Part shown: one piece after another, positions 8,721 through 17,800 of the stretch | How positions within the stretch are numbered: the first letter of the stretch is position 1 | Layout: each line of letters opens with the position of its first letter | Assembly (NCBI GenBank): GCA_017744935.1 | Contig: JAGIAI010000015.1 | Coordinates: forward strand, 22,630 to 86,629 | From: Variovorax sp. | Lineage (GTDB): Bacteria > Pseudomonadota > Gammaproteobacteria > Burkholderiales > Burkholderiaceae_C | Length of the DNA: 64,000 nucleotides | Reading direction: 5' to 3' | Notes under the pieces: model-generated | The model's input: only the letters and a program-made list of their open reading frames with translations | Told to the model about the DNA's origin: nothing | The model's database searches: none | Made by a program: the position numbers and the translations under genes

Positions 8721-10016
8721 ATGACGAGATCGCAAACCCCCTCCACTGAAATCGAGCGCGCGCTGGCTGCCTCCGCGCCGCGCGCCCGATTCGTGCAGGC
8801 TGCCGCGCTGTTGTGGGGCTGCGTGGTCTTCATGCCGGTCGGGCTCAACTACGGCGCGGCGGGGCTGCTGATCCTGGCCCTGCTGACGGCGGGCGGCTAT
8901 CGCGAGCGCGCGGCGCGGTGGCGGAGCGACCCGCTGCGGTGGCCGATCCTCGCGTTCGTGGCGTGGGTGCTGGTGGTGCTGGCGCTGCGGCCGCATCATC
9001 CCGAGACCAGCCTAAGCCTGTGGCACGACGCACGCATCGCCGTGACGCTCGCGCTCACGCTGCTCCTGTCGGTCGAGGAAACGATCTGGGCGCTGCGCGG
9101 ATTCCTGCTCGCGGCCGCGTTCGCGGTGGTGGTGATCATCCTCGGGCACACGGTGGGGCTGCCGACCCTGCCGATCTGGCACAACGTGCTGGTGATGAAG
9201 GGCAACAAGTCGATCAACGACGCGCTGCTGTTCGCCGTGATCGGCGCATCCTCCGCGGTCTGGGGGCTCGCGCACCTCAACGACACCCGCGACCGCTGGC
9301 ACTGGGCGGGTCCGGCATTCGCCGTGACCATCGTGACGGCGGTGATCGTGACGGTGACGCTGCCCAATCGCACGTCGCTGCTCGGGCTGCTGCTGGCGGT
9401 CTTCGCAGCCTGCGTGCATCAATGGCGCGGAAGGCTGCGGGTGCTGGCCGTGGCGCTGTGCGTCGGCGCGGTGGTGGCGGCCGGCCTGGTGTGGCAGGCG
9501 CCCTCGGTGCAGGAGAAGTTCACCCTCGGCCTCCACGAACTCGAGGCCGCGCAGGCCGGCGCGGTGTCGGAGGGGAGCTGGGTGGTCCGCTTCCACATGT
9601 ATCGCGAGACGACCGGAATGATGCTCGACGCGCCGCTGGCCGGGCTGGGACTGGGAAGCTGGACGCCGGAATGGCATCGGCGCGGTCCCAAGCTGCTGTA
9701 CGACTACAGCATGCCGCACAACGACTTTCTGTGGCTGGGCGCGGAGACCGGCGTGCCGGGGCTGCTGATCCTTGTCTCGCTGTTCATCACCGGGCTCGTC
9801 ATCGCCTGGCGGCGGCGCGACATCACGGGCCGGCTGGCCTTCGTGGCAATGCTGATCCTGCTGGTGGCGACCTGCGTCAATTCAGCGATGCGCGATGCGG
9901 CGATCGGGCTGAGCTTGCCGTGGATCGCTTTCCTGTACCTGCACCTCGCGCGCGCGCCGGGCAACCCGTGGGTCGGGGTGCCTCCGGGCAAATGGGGCGC
10001 GCTGCTGCGCGGCTAG
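8721..10016 (+). CDS. O-antigen ligase-like membrane protein (Wzy/WaaL family)
   Basis: The 431-residue polytopic membrane protein has about ten hydrophobic segments. It carries the Wzy_C/WaaL signature in its large periplasmic loop: RFHMYRET, then DAPLAGLGLGSW, then MPHNDFLWLGAETG near residues 331-345. WaaL joins undecaprenyl-linked O-antigen to lipid A core in the periplasm, while Wzy polymerases share the fold. The polysaccharide locus in this window has an ABC exporter and no Wzx flippase, so ligase is the better guess. AGAGG upstream supports the ATG. It is convergent with arnD and more than 20 kb from the exporter genes. Confidence 0.8.
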   Translation: MTRSQTPSTEIERALAASAPRARFVQAAALLWGCVVFMPVGLNYGAAGLLILALLTAGGYRERAARWRSDPLRWPILAFVAWVLVVLALRPHHPETSLSLWHDARIAVTLALTLLLSVEETIWALRGFLLAAAFAVVVIILGHTVGLPTLPIWHNVLVMKGNKSINDALLFAVIGASSAVWGLAHLNDTRDRWHWAGPAFAVTIVTAVIVTVTLPNRTSLLGLLLAVFAACVHQWRGRLRVLAVALCVGAVVAAGLVWQAPSVQEKFTLGLHELEAAQAGAVSEGSWVVRFHMYRETTGMMLDAPLAGLGLGSWTPEWHRRGPKLLYDYSMPHNDFLWLGAETGVPGLLILVSLFITGLVIAWRRRDITGRLAFVAMLILLVATCVNSAMRDAAIGLSLPWIAFLYLHLARAPGNPWVGVPPGKWGALLRG

Positions 10017-10027
10017 GCTTTTGGGGC

Positions 10028-10939
10028 TCAGGCCGGCAAGGCCTTGCCCTGCACGGCGAGCAGGCCGGAACGGCCCGGCACGCTCCCGAGTTCAAGGACA
10101 TGCCGGGGCAGCGTCGGGGCGGGCGCAATGTCGCGCAGTTCGCCGAGGTCCACCAGCGAATGGCCCTGTGTGCGCCAGCCCTCGATCAGCCGCTGGAACA
10201 CCGGCAGCAACTTCATGCCTTCGAGTTCGGCGTGCAGCGTGTAGACGTGGTCCTGCGTGGCGCCTTCGGTCAGCGCGAGCAGATGCGCATGCACGTTGTC
10301 GACGGTGATGCCGTCGATGCCGATGAGCTCGTCCAGCGTCGGCAGCGTGGTCGGGTACTGCGCGGGGCCGAGCACCGTTCCGCGATCGTCAACGGGCACG
10401 AAGGGATGGGTGCCTCGCGTATCCGACGCATAGGTGATGCCGAGCATCGCCTCGGCGCGCGCCGCTGCCGCGTTGAACTGCCAACCCGCTGCGCCGTGCA
10501 ACCGCGGCGGCGTGCCGAAGATCTCGGCGTGGCGATCGGTGGCGCGGCGCATTTCACGCAGCGCCCAACCCTCGTCGCGGCCGACGAGGTTGTCCTGCCA
10601 GAGCACGTGGTCCCAGCAGTGCACCCCGACCTCGAAGCCTTCGTCGCGAACCGCGCGCAGCGCCGCCGCCTCGCGGCGTCCGATGTCGGGCCCGGGCAGG
10701 AGCACGCCGTACATCAGCGTCTTCAGGCCATAGTGCTCGACCACCGAGGTGCGTGAGACCTTGCTGAGAAAACCCGGCCGGAACACCCGAAGGATGGCGC
10801 GGCCGGTGTGGTCCGGACCCAGGCTGAAGAGGAAGCTGGCGCCGGCGTCCGTGTCGGCGAGCAGCTTTACCAGCGGCGGGACACCCTCGCGCGTGCCGCG
10901 CAAGGTGTCGACATCGACTTTCAGTGCGATGCGCGGCAT
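10028..10939 (-). CDS. arnD: 4-deoxy-4-formamido-L-arabinose-phosphoundecaprenol deformylase
   Basis: ArnD removes the formyl group from undecaprenyl-phosphate-L-Ara4FN before the sugar is flipped. The 303-residue protein is a NodB-type polysaccharide deacetylase. The N-terminal LKVDVDT holds Asp9 and Asp11, and the metal ligands His107 and His111 lie in GVHCWDH. The ArnD-specific texture (LKTLMYGVLLPGPDIG) is present. It is the last gene of the arn operon, 5 nt after the arnA-type dehydrogenase gene. Confidence 0.92.
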   Translation of the reverse strand: MPRIALKVDVDTLRGTREGVPPLVKLLADTDAGASFLFSLGPDHTGRAILRVFRPGFLSKVSRTSVVEHYGLKTLMYGVLLPGPDIGRREAAALRAVRDEGFEVGVHCWDHVLWQDNLVGRDEGWALREMRRATDRHAEIFGTPPRLHGAAGWQFNAAAARAEAMLGITYASDTRGTHPFVPVDDRGTVLGPAQYPTTLPTLDELIGIDGITVDNVHAHLLALTEGATQDHVYTLHAELEGMKLLPVFQRLIEGWRTQGHSLVDLGELRDIAPAPTLPRHVLELGSVPGRSGLLAVQGKALPA

Positions 10940-10944
10940 CCCAC

Positions 10945-11985
10945 TCAGGCTTCCAGGTCTGCGGAAGCGACGTGGTCGCTGTAGTAGGCGAACAGCGCGC
11001 GAAGCGCCTCTTCCATGCCGACCGTGGGCTTCCAGCCGAGATCGGCCACGGTATTGCGGATGTCGGGCACGCGCTGCAGCACGTCCTGGTAACCGGCGCC
11101 GTAGTAGTCGGCGGCAGCGACGTCGATCAGATCGACCTTGGCCGCTGCTTCGCGGTACTCGGGCAGGGACGCGGCGAGGCTCAACATCATGTTGGCCAGC
11201 GCGCGGATCGAGTGGTTGTTGTCCGGATTGCCGATGTTGTAGATCTTGCCGTCGGCGACGCCGTCCTTGTTGGCGATGATCTTCACCAGCGCGGAGATGC
11301 CGTCATCCACATAGGTGAAGGCGCGCTGCTGGCTGCCGCCGTCCACCAGACGGATCGGCTCGCCGCGGACGATGTGGCCCAGGAACTGGGTGATGACGCG
11401 GCTCGAACCTTCCTTCGGCGCATGCAGGCTGTCCAGGCCGGGGCCGATCCAGTTGAAGGGGCGGAAGAGCGTGTACTGCAGCCCTTCCTGCTGGCCGTAG
11501 CCGTGAATCACGCGGTCCATGAGCTGCTTGGCGCAGGCGTAGATCCAGCGCGGCTTGTTGATGGGGCCGTACACGAGGTTGGAGGCTTCCGGATCGAAGG
11601 CCGCGTCGCTGCACATGCCGTAGACCTCGCTGGTCGACGGGAAGACCACCCGCTTGCCCCAGCGCACGCAGTGGCGAATGATGGGCAGGTTGGCCTCGAA
11701 GTCGAGTTCGAACACGCGCAGCGGCTCGCGCACGTAGGTGGACGGCGTGGCGATCGCGACCAGTGGCAGCACCACGTCGCACTTCTTCACGTGGTATTCG
11801 ATCCACTCCTTGTTGATGGTGATGTCGCCCTCGAAGAAGTGGAAGCGCGGGTTGTCGAGCCATGGTGCGACACGGTCGGACTGCATGTCCATGCCGTGGA
11901 CTTCCCAGTCGGTGGTTTCCATGATGTGGCGCGTCAGGTGGTGGCCGACGAAGCCGTTGACGCCGAGGATCAGGACTTTGAGCAT
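10945..11985 (-). CDS. arnA: UDP-glucuronate 4-oxidase/decarboxylase (separate ArnA C-terminal domain)
   Basis: This enzyme oxidises and decarboxylates UDP-glucuronate to UDP-4-keto-pentose, the first committed step to L-Ara4N. The 346-residue extended SDR starts with LKVLILGVNGFVGHH (NAD site). It has STSEVYG for the catalytic Ser/Thr and Glu and IYACAK for the Tyr/Lys pair. RWIYACAKQLMDR and TLFRPFNWIGPGLD are ArnA-typical. In E. coli this is the C-terminal half of ArnA, while here it is a separate gene 29 nt after the formyltransferase. The frame is open further upstream but AGGAAA before the ATG at 11985 sets the start. Confidence 0.9.
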   Translation of the reverse strand: MLKVLILGVNGFVGHHLTRHIMETTDWEVHGMDMQSDRVAPWLDNPRFHFFEGDITINKEWIEYHVKKCDVVLPLVAIATPSTYVREPLRVFELDFEANLPIIRHCVRWGKRVVFPSTSEVYGMCSDAAFDPEASNLVYGPINKPRWIYACAKQLMDRVIHGYGQQEGLQYTLFRPFNWIGPGLDSLHAPKEGSSRVITQFLGHIVRGEPIRLVDGGSQQRAFTYVDDGISALVKIIANKDGVADGKIYNIGNPDNNHSIRALANMMLSLAASLPEYREAAAKVDLIDVAAADYYGAGYQDVLQRVPDIRNTVADLGWKPTVGMEEALRALFAYYSDHVASADLEA

Positions 11986-12014
11986 GTTTGAGGTTTCCTG
12001 GATAAATGCGAAGT

Positions 12015-12968
12015 TCAGGCGTCGGCCGCGAGCCAACTGCCGGAGGAAAGGGTTTCGAATGCGGCCGCATCGAGCAGCTCGCTGTCGCCATCGCGCCGGG
12101 CTGCCAGCACACGCAGCGCGTGGCCGTCGTCCGCGATCAGCCACAGTGCCGCGCCGTCGTGCCACAGGCGCAGGCCGCGGCCTGGGGCGTCGGGCAGGGT
12201 TTCGGTGCGCAGGGTGCGCTCGATGAAGATGCGCTGCCCGCCGAACGATGCGAACGCAGGCGGGTAGGGCGGCGCGACCGCGCGCACCAGATCATGGATC
12301 TGGCGAGCGCTCGCGTGCGGGGGGATGCGCCCGTCTTCCGGACGCCGGCCGCCGAAGTAGCGCCCCTGCGAGAGGTCCTGCGGACGCTCGACTGCCGTGC
12401 CGTCGAGCATCGCCGGCAGGGTGCGCGCGAGCACGATTTCCGCCGCCAACGTCACCTTGCCGAAGACCTCGTGCGCGGTGTCGTCCGAGAGGATCGGCAC
12501 CGCGAACTGGTCGACGATCGCGCCGTTGTCGGGCTTCTCGGTCATGCGGTGCAGGGTCGCGCCGGTTTCGCGCTCGCCATGGAGAACCGCCCAGTTCACC
12601 GGCGCGCGGCCGCGATAGCGGGGCAGCAGCGAGCCATGCATGTTGAAGGCGCCGCGCGTGGGCAGATCGAGCCAGTCGCGCTTGAGCATCTGCCGGTAGT
12701 AGAACGAGAAGAGGAAGTCGGGCTGCATCGCGCGCGCGGCCTGCAGCAGTTCCGGGTCGTGCGGGTCCGCGGGCGTGACGCAGCGCAGGCCGCACTCGGC
12801 CGCCACCGTGGCCACGCTGCGGAACCAGATGTTCTCGTTCGCCGAGTCGGCGTGCGTTACCACCAGCGGCACTTCTACGCCGGCGTCGAGCAGTACGCGA
12901 AGGCAGCGCACGCCGACGTCGTGGTAGGCGAAGACGATCGCGCTCGGCGCACGTTGTCCATTGCTCAT
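12015..12968 (-). CDS. arnA: UDP-L-Ara4N formyltransferase (separate ArnA N-terminal domain)
   Basis: This enzyme transfers a formyl group from 10-formyltetrahydrofolate to UDP-L-Ara4N. The 317-residue protein has the formyltransferase core with the catalytic set Asn109 and His111 (FNMHGSLLPRYRG) and Asp147 (MTEKPDNGAI), followed by a C-terminal subdomain. It corresponds to the N-terminal half of fused ArnA. The gene order formyltransferase then dehydrogenase matches the domain order of the fusion. Its start overlaps the stop of arnC by 4 nt. Confidence 0.9.
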   Translation of the reverse strand: MSNGQRAPSAIVFAYHDVGVRCLRVLLDAGVEVPLVVTHADSANENIWFRSVATVAAECGLRCVTPADPHDPELLQAARAMQPDFLFSFYYRQMLKRDWLDLPTRGAFNMHGSLLPRYRGRAPVNWAVLHGERETGATLHRMTEKPDNGAIVDQFAVPILSDDTAHEVFGKVTLAAEIVLARTLPAMLDGTAVERPQDLSQGRYFGGRRPEDGRIPPHASARQIHDLVRAVAPPYPPAFASFGGQRIFIERTLRTETLPDAPGRGLRLWHDGAALWLIADDGHALRVLAARRDGDSELLDAAAFETLSSGSWLAADA

Positions 12969-13948
12969 CGGCGACGCTCCAGCACGGCGTTCACCTGGTA
13001 GCGCGGCCGGGCCCGCACCTCCTGGTAGATGCGACCGATGTATTCGCCGAGCAGCCCGATGCCGAACAGCGCGAGGCCGACCAGCAGGAACACCAGCGCG
13101 AACAGCGTGAACACGCCGCCCACTTCAGGACCGAGGATGAGGCGTCGGCCAGCGAGGATCACGAACAGCACGCCCGACAGCAGCGAAACGATGATCCCCA
13201 GCATGGAGAAGGCCTGCAGCGGCACCAGCGAGAAGCCGGTGACGAGGTCGAAGTTCAGGCGGATCAGGCTGTACAGCGAGTACTTCGATTCGCCGGCATG
13301 CCGCGCCTCGTGGCCGACTTCTACTTCGGTCGGGTTCTTCGAGAATTGGTAGGCCAGTGCCGGGATGAAGGTGTTCATCTCCTCGCACTGGTTGATGAGC
13401 TGCACGATGTCGCGGCTGTAGGCGCGCATCATCGAGCCCTGGTCGTTCATCACGATGCCGGTCAGGCGAAAGCGCAGCCGGTTCATGGCGCGCGAGGCCC
13501 AGCGGCGCCAGGCGACGTCCTGCCGGTTGCGGCGGACAGTGCCGACGCAGTCGAAGCCCTCATCCATGGCGGCGAGAAGCAGGCGGATGTCCTCCGGCGG
13601 GTTCTGCAGGTCGGCGTCGAGCGTGAGCACGCGATCGCCGCGGCAATGCTCGAAGCCCGCAAGGATCGCGCGGTGTTGCCCGAAGTTGCCGTTGAGCAGC
13701 ACGACGCGGGTGACGTCCGGTCGCAGTTCGAACTGCTGTGCCAGCAGCGAGGCCGAGCGGTCGCGGCTGCCGTCGTCGATGAAGACGATTTCGTAGTCGA
13801 TGGCCAGCGCGTCGAGCGCCGGATAGAGCCGGTCGAAGAGGGCGGCGAGGCCGAGTTCCTCGTTGTAGACGGGGATCACGACACTCAGCGTGGGGCGATC
13901 CGGCGCGACAGTCGGCCGGCTGATTGCGGGGTGAGCTGCGTCGTTCAT
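12965..13948 (-). CDS. arnC: Undecaprenyl-phosphate 4-deoxy-4-formamido-L-arabinose transferase
   Basis: ArnC moves L-Ara4FN from UDP to undecaprenyl phosphate at the inner membrane. The 327-residue protein is a GT2 enzyme with LSVVIPVYNEE at the front and LTLDADLQNPP (DxD metal site) near residue 107. Two C-terminal transmembrane segments (around IIVSLLSGVLFVIL and LLVGLALFGIGLLGEY) are typical of ArnC and DPM-type synthases. It lies 18 nt after arnB. Confidence 0.93.
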   Translation of the reverse strand: MNDAAHPAISRPTVAPDRPTLSVVIPVYNEELGLAALFDRLYPALDALAIDYEIVFIDDGSRDRSASLLAQQFELRPDVTRVVLLNGNFGQHRAILAGFEHCRGDRVLTLDADLQNPPEDIRLLLAAMDEGFDCVGTVRRNRQDVAWRRWASRAMNRLRFRLTGIVMNDQGSMMRAYSRDIVQLINQCEEMNTFIPALAYQFSKNPTEVEVGHEARHAGESKYSLYSLIRLNFDLVTGFSLVPLQAFSMLGIIVSLLSGVLFVILAGRRLILGPEVGGVFTLFALVFLLVGLALFGIGLLGEYIGRIYQEVRARPRYQVNAVLERRR

Positions 13949-13966
13949 GGTCGTCGTCGCCTCCTG

Positions 13967-15097
13967 TCAGGACAGTGCGGCGGTCACCGTGGCGACCGCG
14001 TCGATCACGCGGTCCACGTCGGCGTCGGTCATTGCCGGGAAGAGCGGCAGCGTGATCGTGCGCGCGCCGATGTCCTCGGCCACCGGAAAGTCGCCGGCGG
14101 CATGGCCGCGTTGCCGGAACAGCGAAAAGAGATGCATCGCCGGGTAGTGCACGCCAACGCCGATGCCTTGCGCCTTCATGCCGGCGATGAATTCGCCGCG
14201 GCGTGGTGCGAGCTTGGCCGGCAGCAGCGGCTGGAACATGTGCCAGTTGCCGTGGCCTTCGACGTCCCTCGGGGGCAGGGCGAAGCCGAGCGCCGGATCC
14301 CAGCGGACGAAATAGCGTTCGGCGAGCTCGCGCCGGCGGCGGTTGAAGTCATCGACCTGCCGAATCTGGCCGAGGCCGATCGCAGCGGCCACGTCAGTCA
14401 GGTTGGCCTTGCTGCCCCAGGCCTCGACTTCCATGCCGCCGTCCGGAAGTCGCGTCACGCCCTGCAGGCGCAGCTTTTCGAACTGCCGCGCCTCTTCCTC
14501 GTTGTTGAGGACGAGGCAGCCGCCTTCGGAGGTCGTGAAGTTCTTGTTCGCGTGGAAGCTGAACGAGACCAGGTCGCCGAAGCTGCCGATCTCGCGGTCG
14601 CCCCAGCGGGCGCCGAAGGACTGCGCCGCGTCCTCGATCACGCGCAAGCCGTGCCTTTGGGCGAGTGCGTTCAGCAGGTCGCGGTCGACCGGCAGTCCGG
14701 CCAGATCGACCGGAATCAGCGCGCGGGTACGCGGCGTGATGGCGCGCTGGACCTGGTTCAGGTCGATGTTGCGGGTGATCGGATCGGCATCGACGAACAC
14801 CGGCGTGGCGCCGACGGCGAGCACGACGTTGGCGGTCGCGACCCAACTCAGCGGGGTGGTGATGACTTCGTCGCCGGGCCCGATGCCGCACAGCCGCAGC
14901 CCGAGTTCGAGCGAGGCCGTGCCGGAGTTGACGAGACGTACCGGCCGGCCGCCAAGGCGCTGCGACAGCGCGGCTTCGAGTTCGGCGCACTTGGGGCCGG
15001 TCGTGATCCAGCCGGAACGCAGCACCTCGCCAACCTCGGCGATCGTGCGCTCGTCGATCGACGGGCGGGTGAAGGGAAGAAAGGTTTGGTTTGTCAT
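13967..15097 (-). CDS. arnB: UDP-4-amino-4-deoxy-L-arabinose--oxoglutarate aminotransferase
   Basis: ArnB is a PLP enzyme that aminates UDP-4-keto-pentose using glutamate. The start at 15097 gives 376 residues, the usual size. The frame is open far upstream but only opposite arnT. Motifs of DegT/DnrJ/EryC1 aminotransferases are present: VNSGTASLEL, VIEDAAQSFG, and the PLP lysine Lys185 in SFHANKNFTTSEGG. The start overlaps the arnT stop in an ATGA arrangement, so the two are probably coupled. Confidence 0.93.
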   Translation of the reverse strand: MTNQTFLPFTRPSIDERTIAEVGEVLRSGWITTGPKCAELEAALSQRLGGRPVRLVNSGTASLELGLRLCGIGPGDEVITTPLSWVATANVVLAVGATPVFVDADPITRNIDLNQVQRAITPRTRALIPVDLAGLPVDRDLLNALAQRHGLRVIEDAAQSFGARWGDREIGSFGDLVSFSFHANKNFTTSEGGCLVLNNEEEARQFEKLRLQGVTRLPDGGMEVEAWGSKANLTDVAAAIGLGQIRQVDDFNRRRRELAERYFVRWDPALGFALPPRDVEGHGNWHMFQPLLPAKLAPRRGEFIAGMKAQGIGVGVHYPAMHLFSLFRQRGHAAGDFPVAEDIGARTITLPLFPAMTDADVDRVIDAVATVTAALS

Positions 15098-16824
15098 TTC
15101 TTGAGGACGACGACACGTCGCTGGTCTTCGAACACGATGTGCATCGGCAAGCCGCGCTGCTGGAGTTCCAGCCAGGTCGGCCTGGTCATGTAGGCAGCCG
15201 CCTGCGGCAGGGATTGCCACTTTGCGGCGAATTCGTCGAGGGTCTTGATCCAGCGCTGCGGTTCCACTGTTTGGCCCAGGGTGAATTCGTCTTCGTAGTC
15301 GACCAGGATCACGTTGCGGCCGAGGTAGAACGGCAGCGTCTGGTCGTAGGTGCGGACGGCGAAGACGGGTGTTTCCGGCGTGATTTTCGATTGCAGTACC
15401 GCGGCAAGCGGTGCCGCGCTCTTGAGCTGACCGTAAGTGTTGTGCGCCTGGATGACCATCGAGCTCGCGACCAGATGCGCGAAGGCGACGCAAAGGACGG
15501 CCGCCGTGACCTTGCGCCGTCCGAGGCACCACCATGCAGCCAGGGCGCCGACGAAGAAGATCGCCGCGCCCAGCCGCGCCGCATCGGCGAGCGGCTGCAG
15601 CACTTCGATCGGAGAGTTGACGGAAGCGAAGCGCGCAGGATTGATCGCCAGCGCAAGCAGCAGCGCCCATGCGAGCAGCGGCAGCAGCAGGTGCCAGCGG
15701 AGGGTCGAAGTCGCTGCGTTGCGCAGCTGCACGGTCACCAGCAAGGCCAGCGCCGGGAACATCGGGAGGATGTAGGAAGGCAGCTTGGAGCCGGACGCGC
15801 TGAAGAACAGGAAGATGAAGGCGCACCAGACGAGCAGCACGTCGCGCGTCTGGATACGTGACCCGCCTTCCTGAGCGGCCGGGTCCTTGCGGAACAGCCA
15901 TGGCAGCGCGCCCGTCCAGGGCAGCATTCCGCCAAGCAGGAGCGGCACGTAGTACCACCACGCACCTTCACGCTGATGCACCTGCGTCAGATACCGCGCG
16001 AAGTGTTCGTGGATGAAGAAGAACTCGGCGAAGGCCGGGTTGCGCATCGAGACCAGCACGAACCATGGCGCCGCGAGTGCGAAGAAGATCAGCAGGCCCG
16101 AAGCCCAGTGCATCCCCCGCCATAGCCCTGCGTCGCGTCGCCACAGGCTGACAACGACCAGCACCGCGCCGGGAATGACGATGCCGACGAGTCCCTTGCT
16201 CAACACGGCGCCGGCCATCGCGGCCCAGGCCAGCCAGATCCAGCGGCGGCGGGCGTGCGGGTCAGGATTGGCGTGCGCCAGCAGCACGCCGCACAGCGCC
16301 AGCGTGAGGAACAGCGTGAGGCCGGTATCGAGCGTGAGGAAGTGGCTGTTGCCGATGATCCAGGTCATCGACGCCGCAACCGCCAGCGCCTGGATGCCGG
16401 CCTCGCGGCCCCAGAGGCGGCCGGCGGTGAAGCCGACGGCCAGCAACGTGAGGAAGCCCGCCAATCCCGGCCAGAGCCGCGCGGTGAACTCCGACACGCC
16501 GAAGCCGAGGAAGGCCAGCGCGCCGATCCAGTACTGCAGGATCGGTTTCTCGAAATAGAGGAGGCCGTTCAGCCGCGGGGTCACCCAGTCGCCGCTGCGC
16601 GCCATCTCGAGCGCCAGCGAGGCGTAGCGGCCTTCGTCGGGGCTCACGAGGGAACGGGTGCCGAGCGTGGCGAACCAGACGAGGCCAAGGAGCACCAGAA
16701 GCGCAAGAAGGCCCAGCGAAGTCCACGCGGTGGCGCTGCGTGGACCCGGCGTTGCCGGGGGGGGCCGTCGGGAGTCAGTCTCGGCGGCAGTCGCGCCCAA
16801 ACCCTGATGGGCTATTGTTTTCAT
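15094..16824 (-). CDS. arnT: 4-amino-4-deoxy-L-arabinose lipid A transferase
   Basis: ArnT is the integral membrane GT39-type enzyme that transfers L-Ara4N from undecaprenyl phosphate to lipid A phosphates on the periplasmic side. This masks negative charge and gives polymyxin and cationic peptide resistance. The 576-residue protein has about 12 transmembrane segments. The first periplasmic loop motif SPDEGRYASLALEM, with the catalytic acidic residues, is followed by RLNGLLYFEKPILQYW, as in known ArnT. It is the first gene of the operon T-B-C-A(N)-A(C)-D. No PmrA-type box could be recognised in the 130 bp upstream. Confidence 0.91.
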   Translation of the reverse strand: MKTIAHQGLGATAAETDSRRPPPATPGPRSATAWTSLGLLALLVLLGLVWFATLGTRSLVSPDEGRYASLALEMARSGDWVTPRLNGLLYFEKPILQYWIGALAFLGFGVSEFTARLWPGLAGFLTLLAVGFTAGRLWGREAGIQALAVAASMTWIIGNSHFLTLDTGLTLFLTLALCGVLLAHANPDPHARRRWIWLAWAAMAGAVLSKGLVGIVIPGAVLVVVSLWRRDAGLWRGMHWASGLLIFFALAAPWFVLVSMRNPAFAEFFFIHEHFARYLTQVHQREGAWWYYVPLLLGGMLPWTGALPWLFRKDPAAQEGGSRIQTRDVLLVWCAFIFLFFSASGSKLPSYILPMFPALALLVTVQLRNAATSTLRWHLLLPLLAWALLLALAINPARFASVNSPIEVLQPLADAARLGAAIFFVGALAAWWCLGRRKVTAAVLCVAFAHLVASSMVIQAHNTYGQLKSAAPLAAVLQSKITPETPVFAVRTYDQTLPFYLGRNVILVDYEDEFTLGQTVEPQRWIKTLDEFAAKWQSLPQAAAYMTRPTWLELQQRGLPMHIVFEDQRRVVVLKK

Positions 16825-16953
16825 GAATCGTTGGCAGGCAGGAAATCAAAAGTGGCGTTGTCGAGACGGGACTTTGCCCTGCGAAGCCGCCCCGAAGGTG
16901 CCGTATTCGGATGAATCTCAGGTGAACACGCCGTCAGGCCGGCGGAAATGGGC

Positions 16954-17784
16954 CTAGTCCGAAAGCCCCGCGCGCGCCAGCTCCACGTCCAGGCGCTCGC
17001 GCGCGTCGGCGGGTTGGAGACCGGCCGCCTTCTCGTACAGTCGCGTCGCTTCGGCCATGCACGAATCGCCGTGCAGCATCAACAGGCCGCGAGCATATTC
17101 CATCAGTGCGCTGGCTGAATGTGGATTCAGCTGCAGACCGCGCTCGAATAGCTCGACCGCCGTTTCCGCACGCACACCGTAGGTCATGCGCCCGACCAGG
17201 CTGCCGACCTTGTCGATGACCTCGGCATGGAAGGCCCCCAGCGCGATGTGCGCATCGGCATGGCGCGGTTCCAGCTCGATCACACGCTCGAGCGCGCCCT
17301 TGACCTTCGATCCCAGTCCCTGCGCCAGCGCGCGGGCGACGCTGATGCCTTGGCTGTAGCGGCCCAATGCATAGGCCTGCCAGTAAAGCGCCTGACAGTT
17401 GTCCGGCTCGGCGGACGCCTGCGTGGCGGCCCGCTCGGTCACCTGCTTGAACAGCGCGAGCCGTACTGCTTCGCGCGGCTCGAGGTAATTCGCGTAGATC
17501 GCGGTGGCCTGGTTGGCGAGCGCCAACCCGTCGACTCCCTGCTTCAGCGCCAGCGCGACGGCTTGCTCGAATTCCCCGCTGTGATAGAGCGCCCAGCCGT
17601 CCACCAGCGGCCCCGGCGCAGGTGGCTGCACCCAGTGGCCAGCGTGCAGTCGATCCCAATTCGCGAGCAGGCTGGTGGTATCGAAGCGCGGGCAGTCCCG
17701 ATAGGGCAGCCGGGTCCACGCGCCGGACGGGTTGCCGCTGGCGGCAGCTTGCACGGTGGTGGGATGAAGATCCGATGGCGTCAT
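16954..17784 (-). CDS. TPR-repeat protein of unknown function
   Basis: The 276-residue protein has no signal peptide. It contains helical repeats that read as tetratricopeptides: LVDGWALYHSGEFEQAVALA near residue 65, CQALYWQAYALGRYSQ in the middle, ADAHIALGAFHAEV, and ASALMEYARGLLMLHG toward the end. I do not recognise a specific family function. It is followed upstream (17 nt) by a TetR regulator and a phasin, all on the minus strand. A role linked to PHA or to that regulator is possible but only inferred. Confidence 0.6.
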   Translation of the reverse strand: MTPSDLHPTTVQAAASGNPSGAWTRLPYRDCPRFDTTSLLANWDRLHAGHWVQPPAPGPLVDGWALYHSGEFEQAVALALKQGVDGLALANQATAIYANYLEPREAVRLALFKQVTERAATQASAEPDNCQALYWQAYALGRYSQGISVARALAQGLGSKVKGALERVIELEPRHADAHIALGAFHAEVIDKVGSLVGRMTYGVRAETAVELFERGLQLNPHSASALMEYARGLLMLHGDSCMAEATRLYEKAAGLQPADARERLDVELARAGLSD

Positions 17785-17800
17785 TCGTCGGGGGGTGAGG

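Noticed and set aside
10945..12165. Longer version of the ArnA-type dehydrogenase starting at 12165
   Set aside because: The extra 60 residues are Arg-rich, overlap the formyltransferase gene in another frame, and a good ribosome site precedes the ATG at 11985.
13967..15961. Apparent 664-residue ArnB fusion
   Set aside because: The upstream part is only an open frame opposite the arnT coding frame. ArnB of normal length starts at 15097, coupled to the arnT stop.
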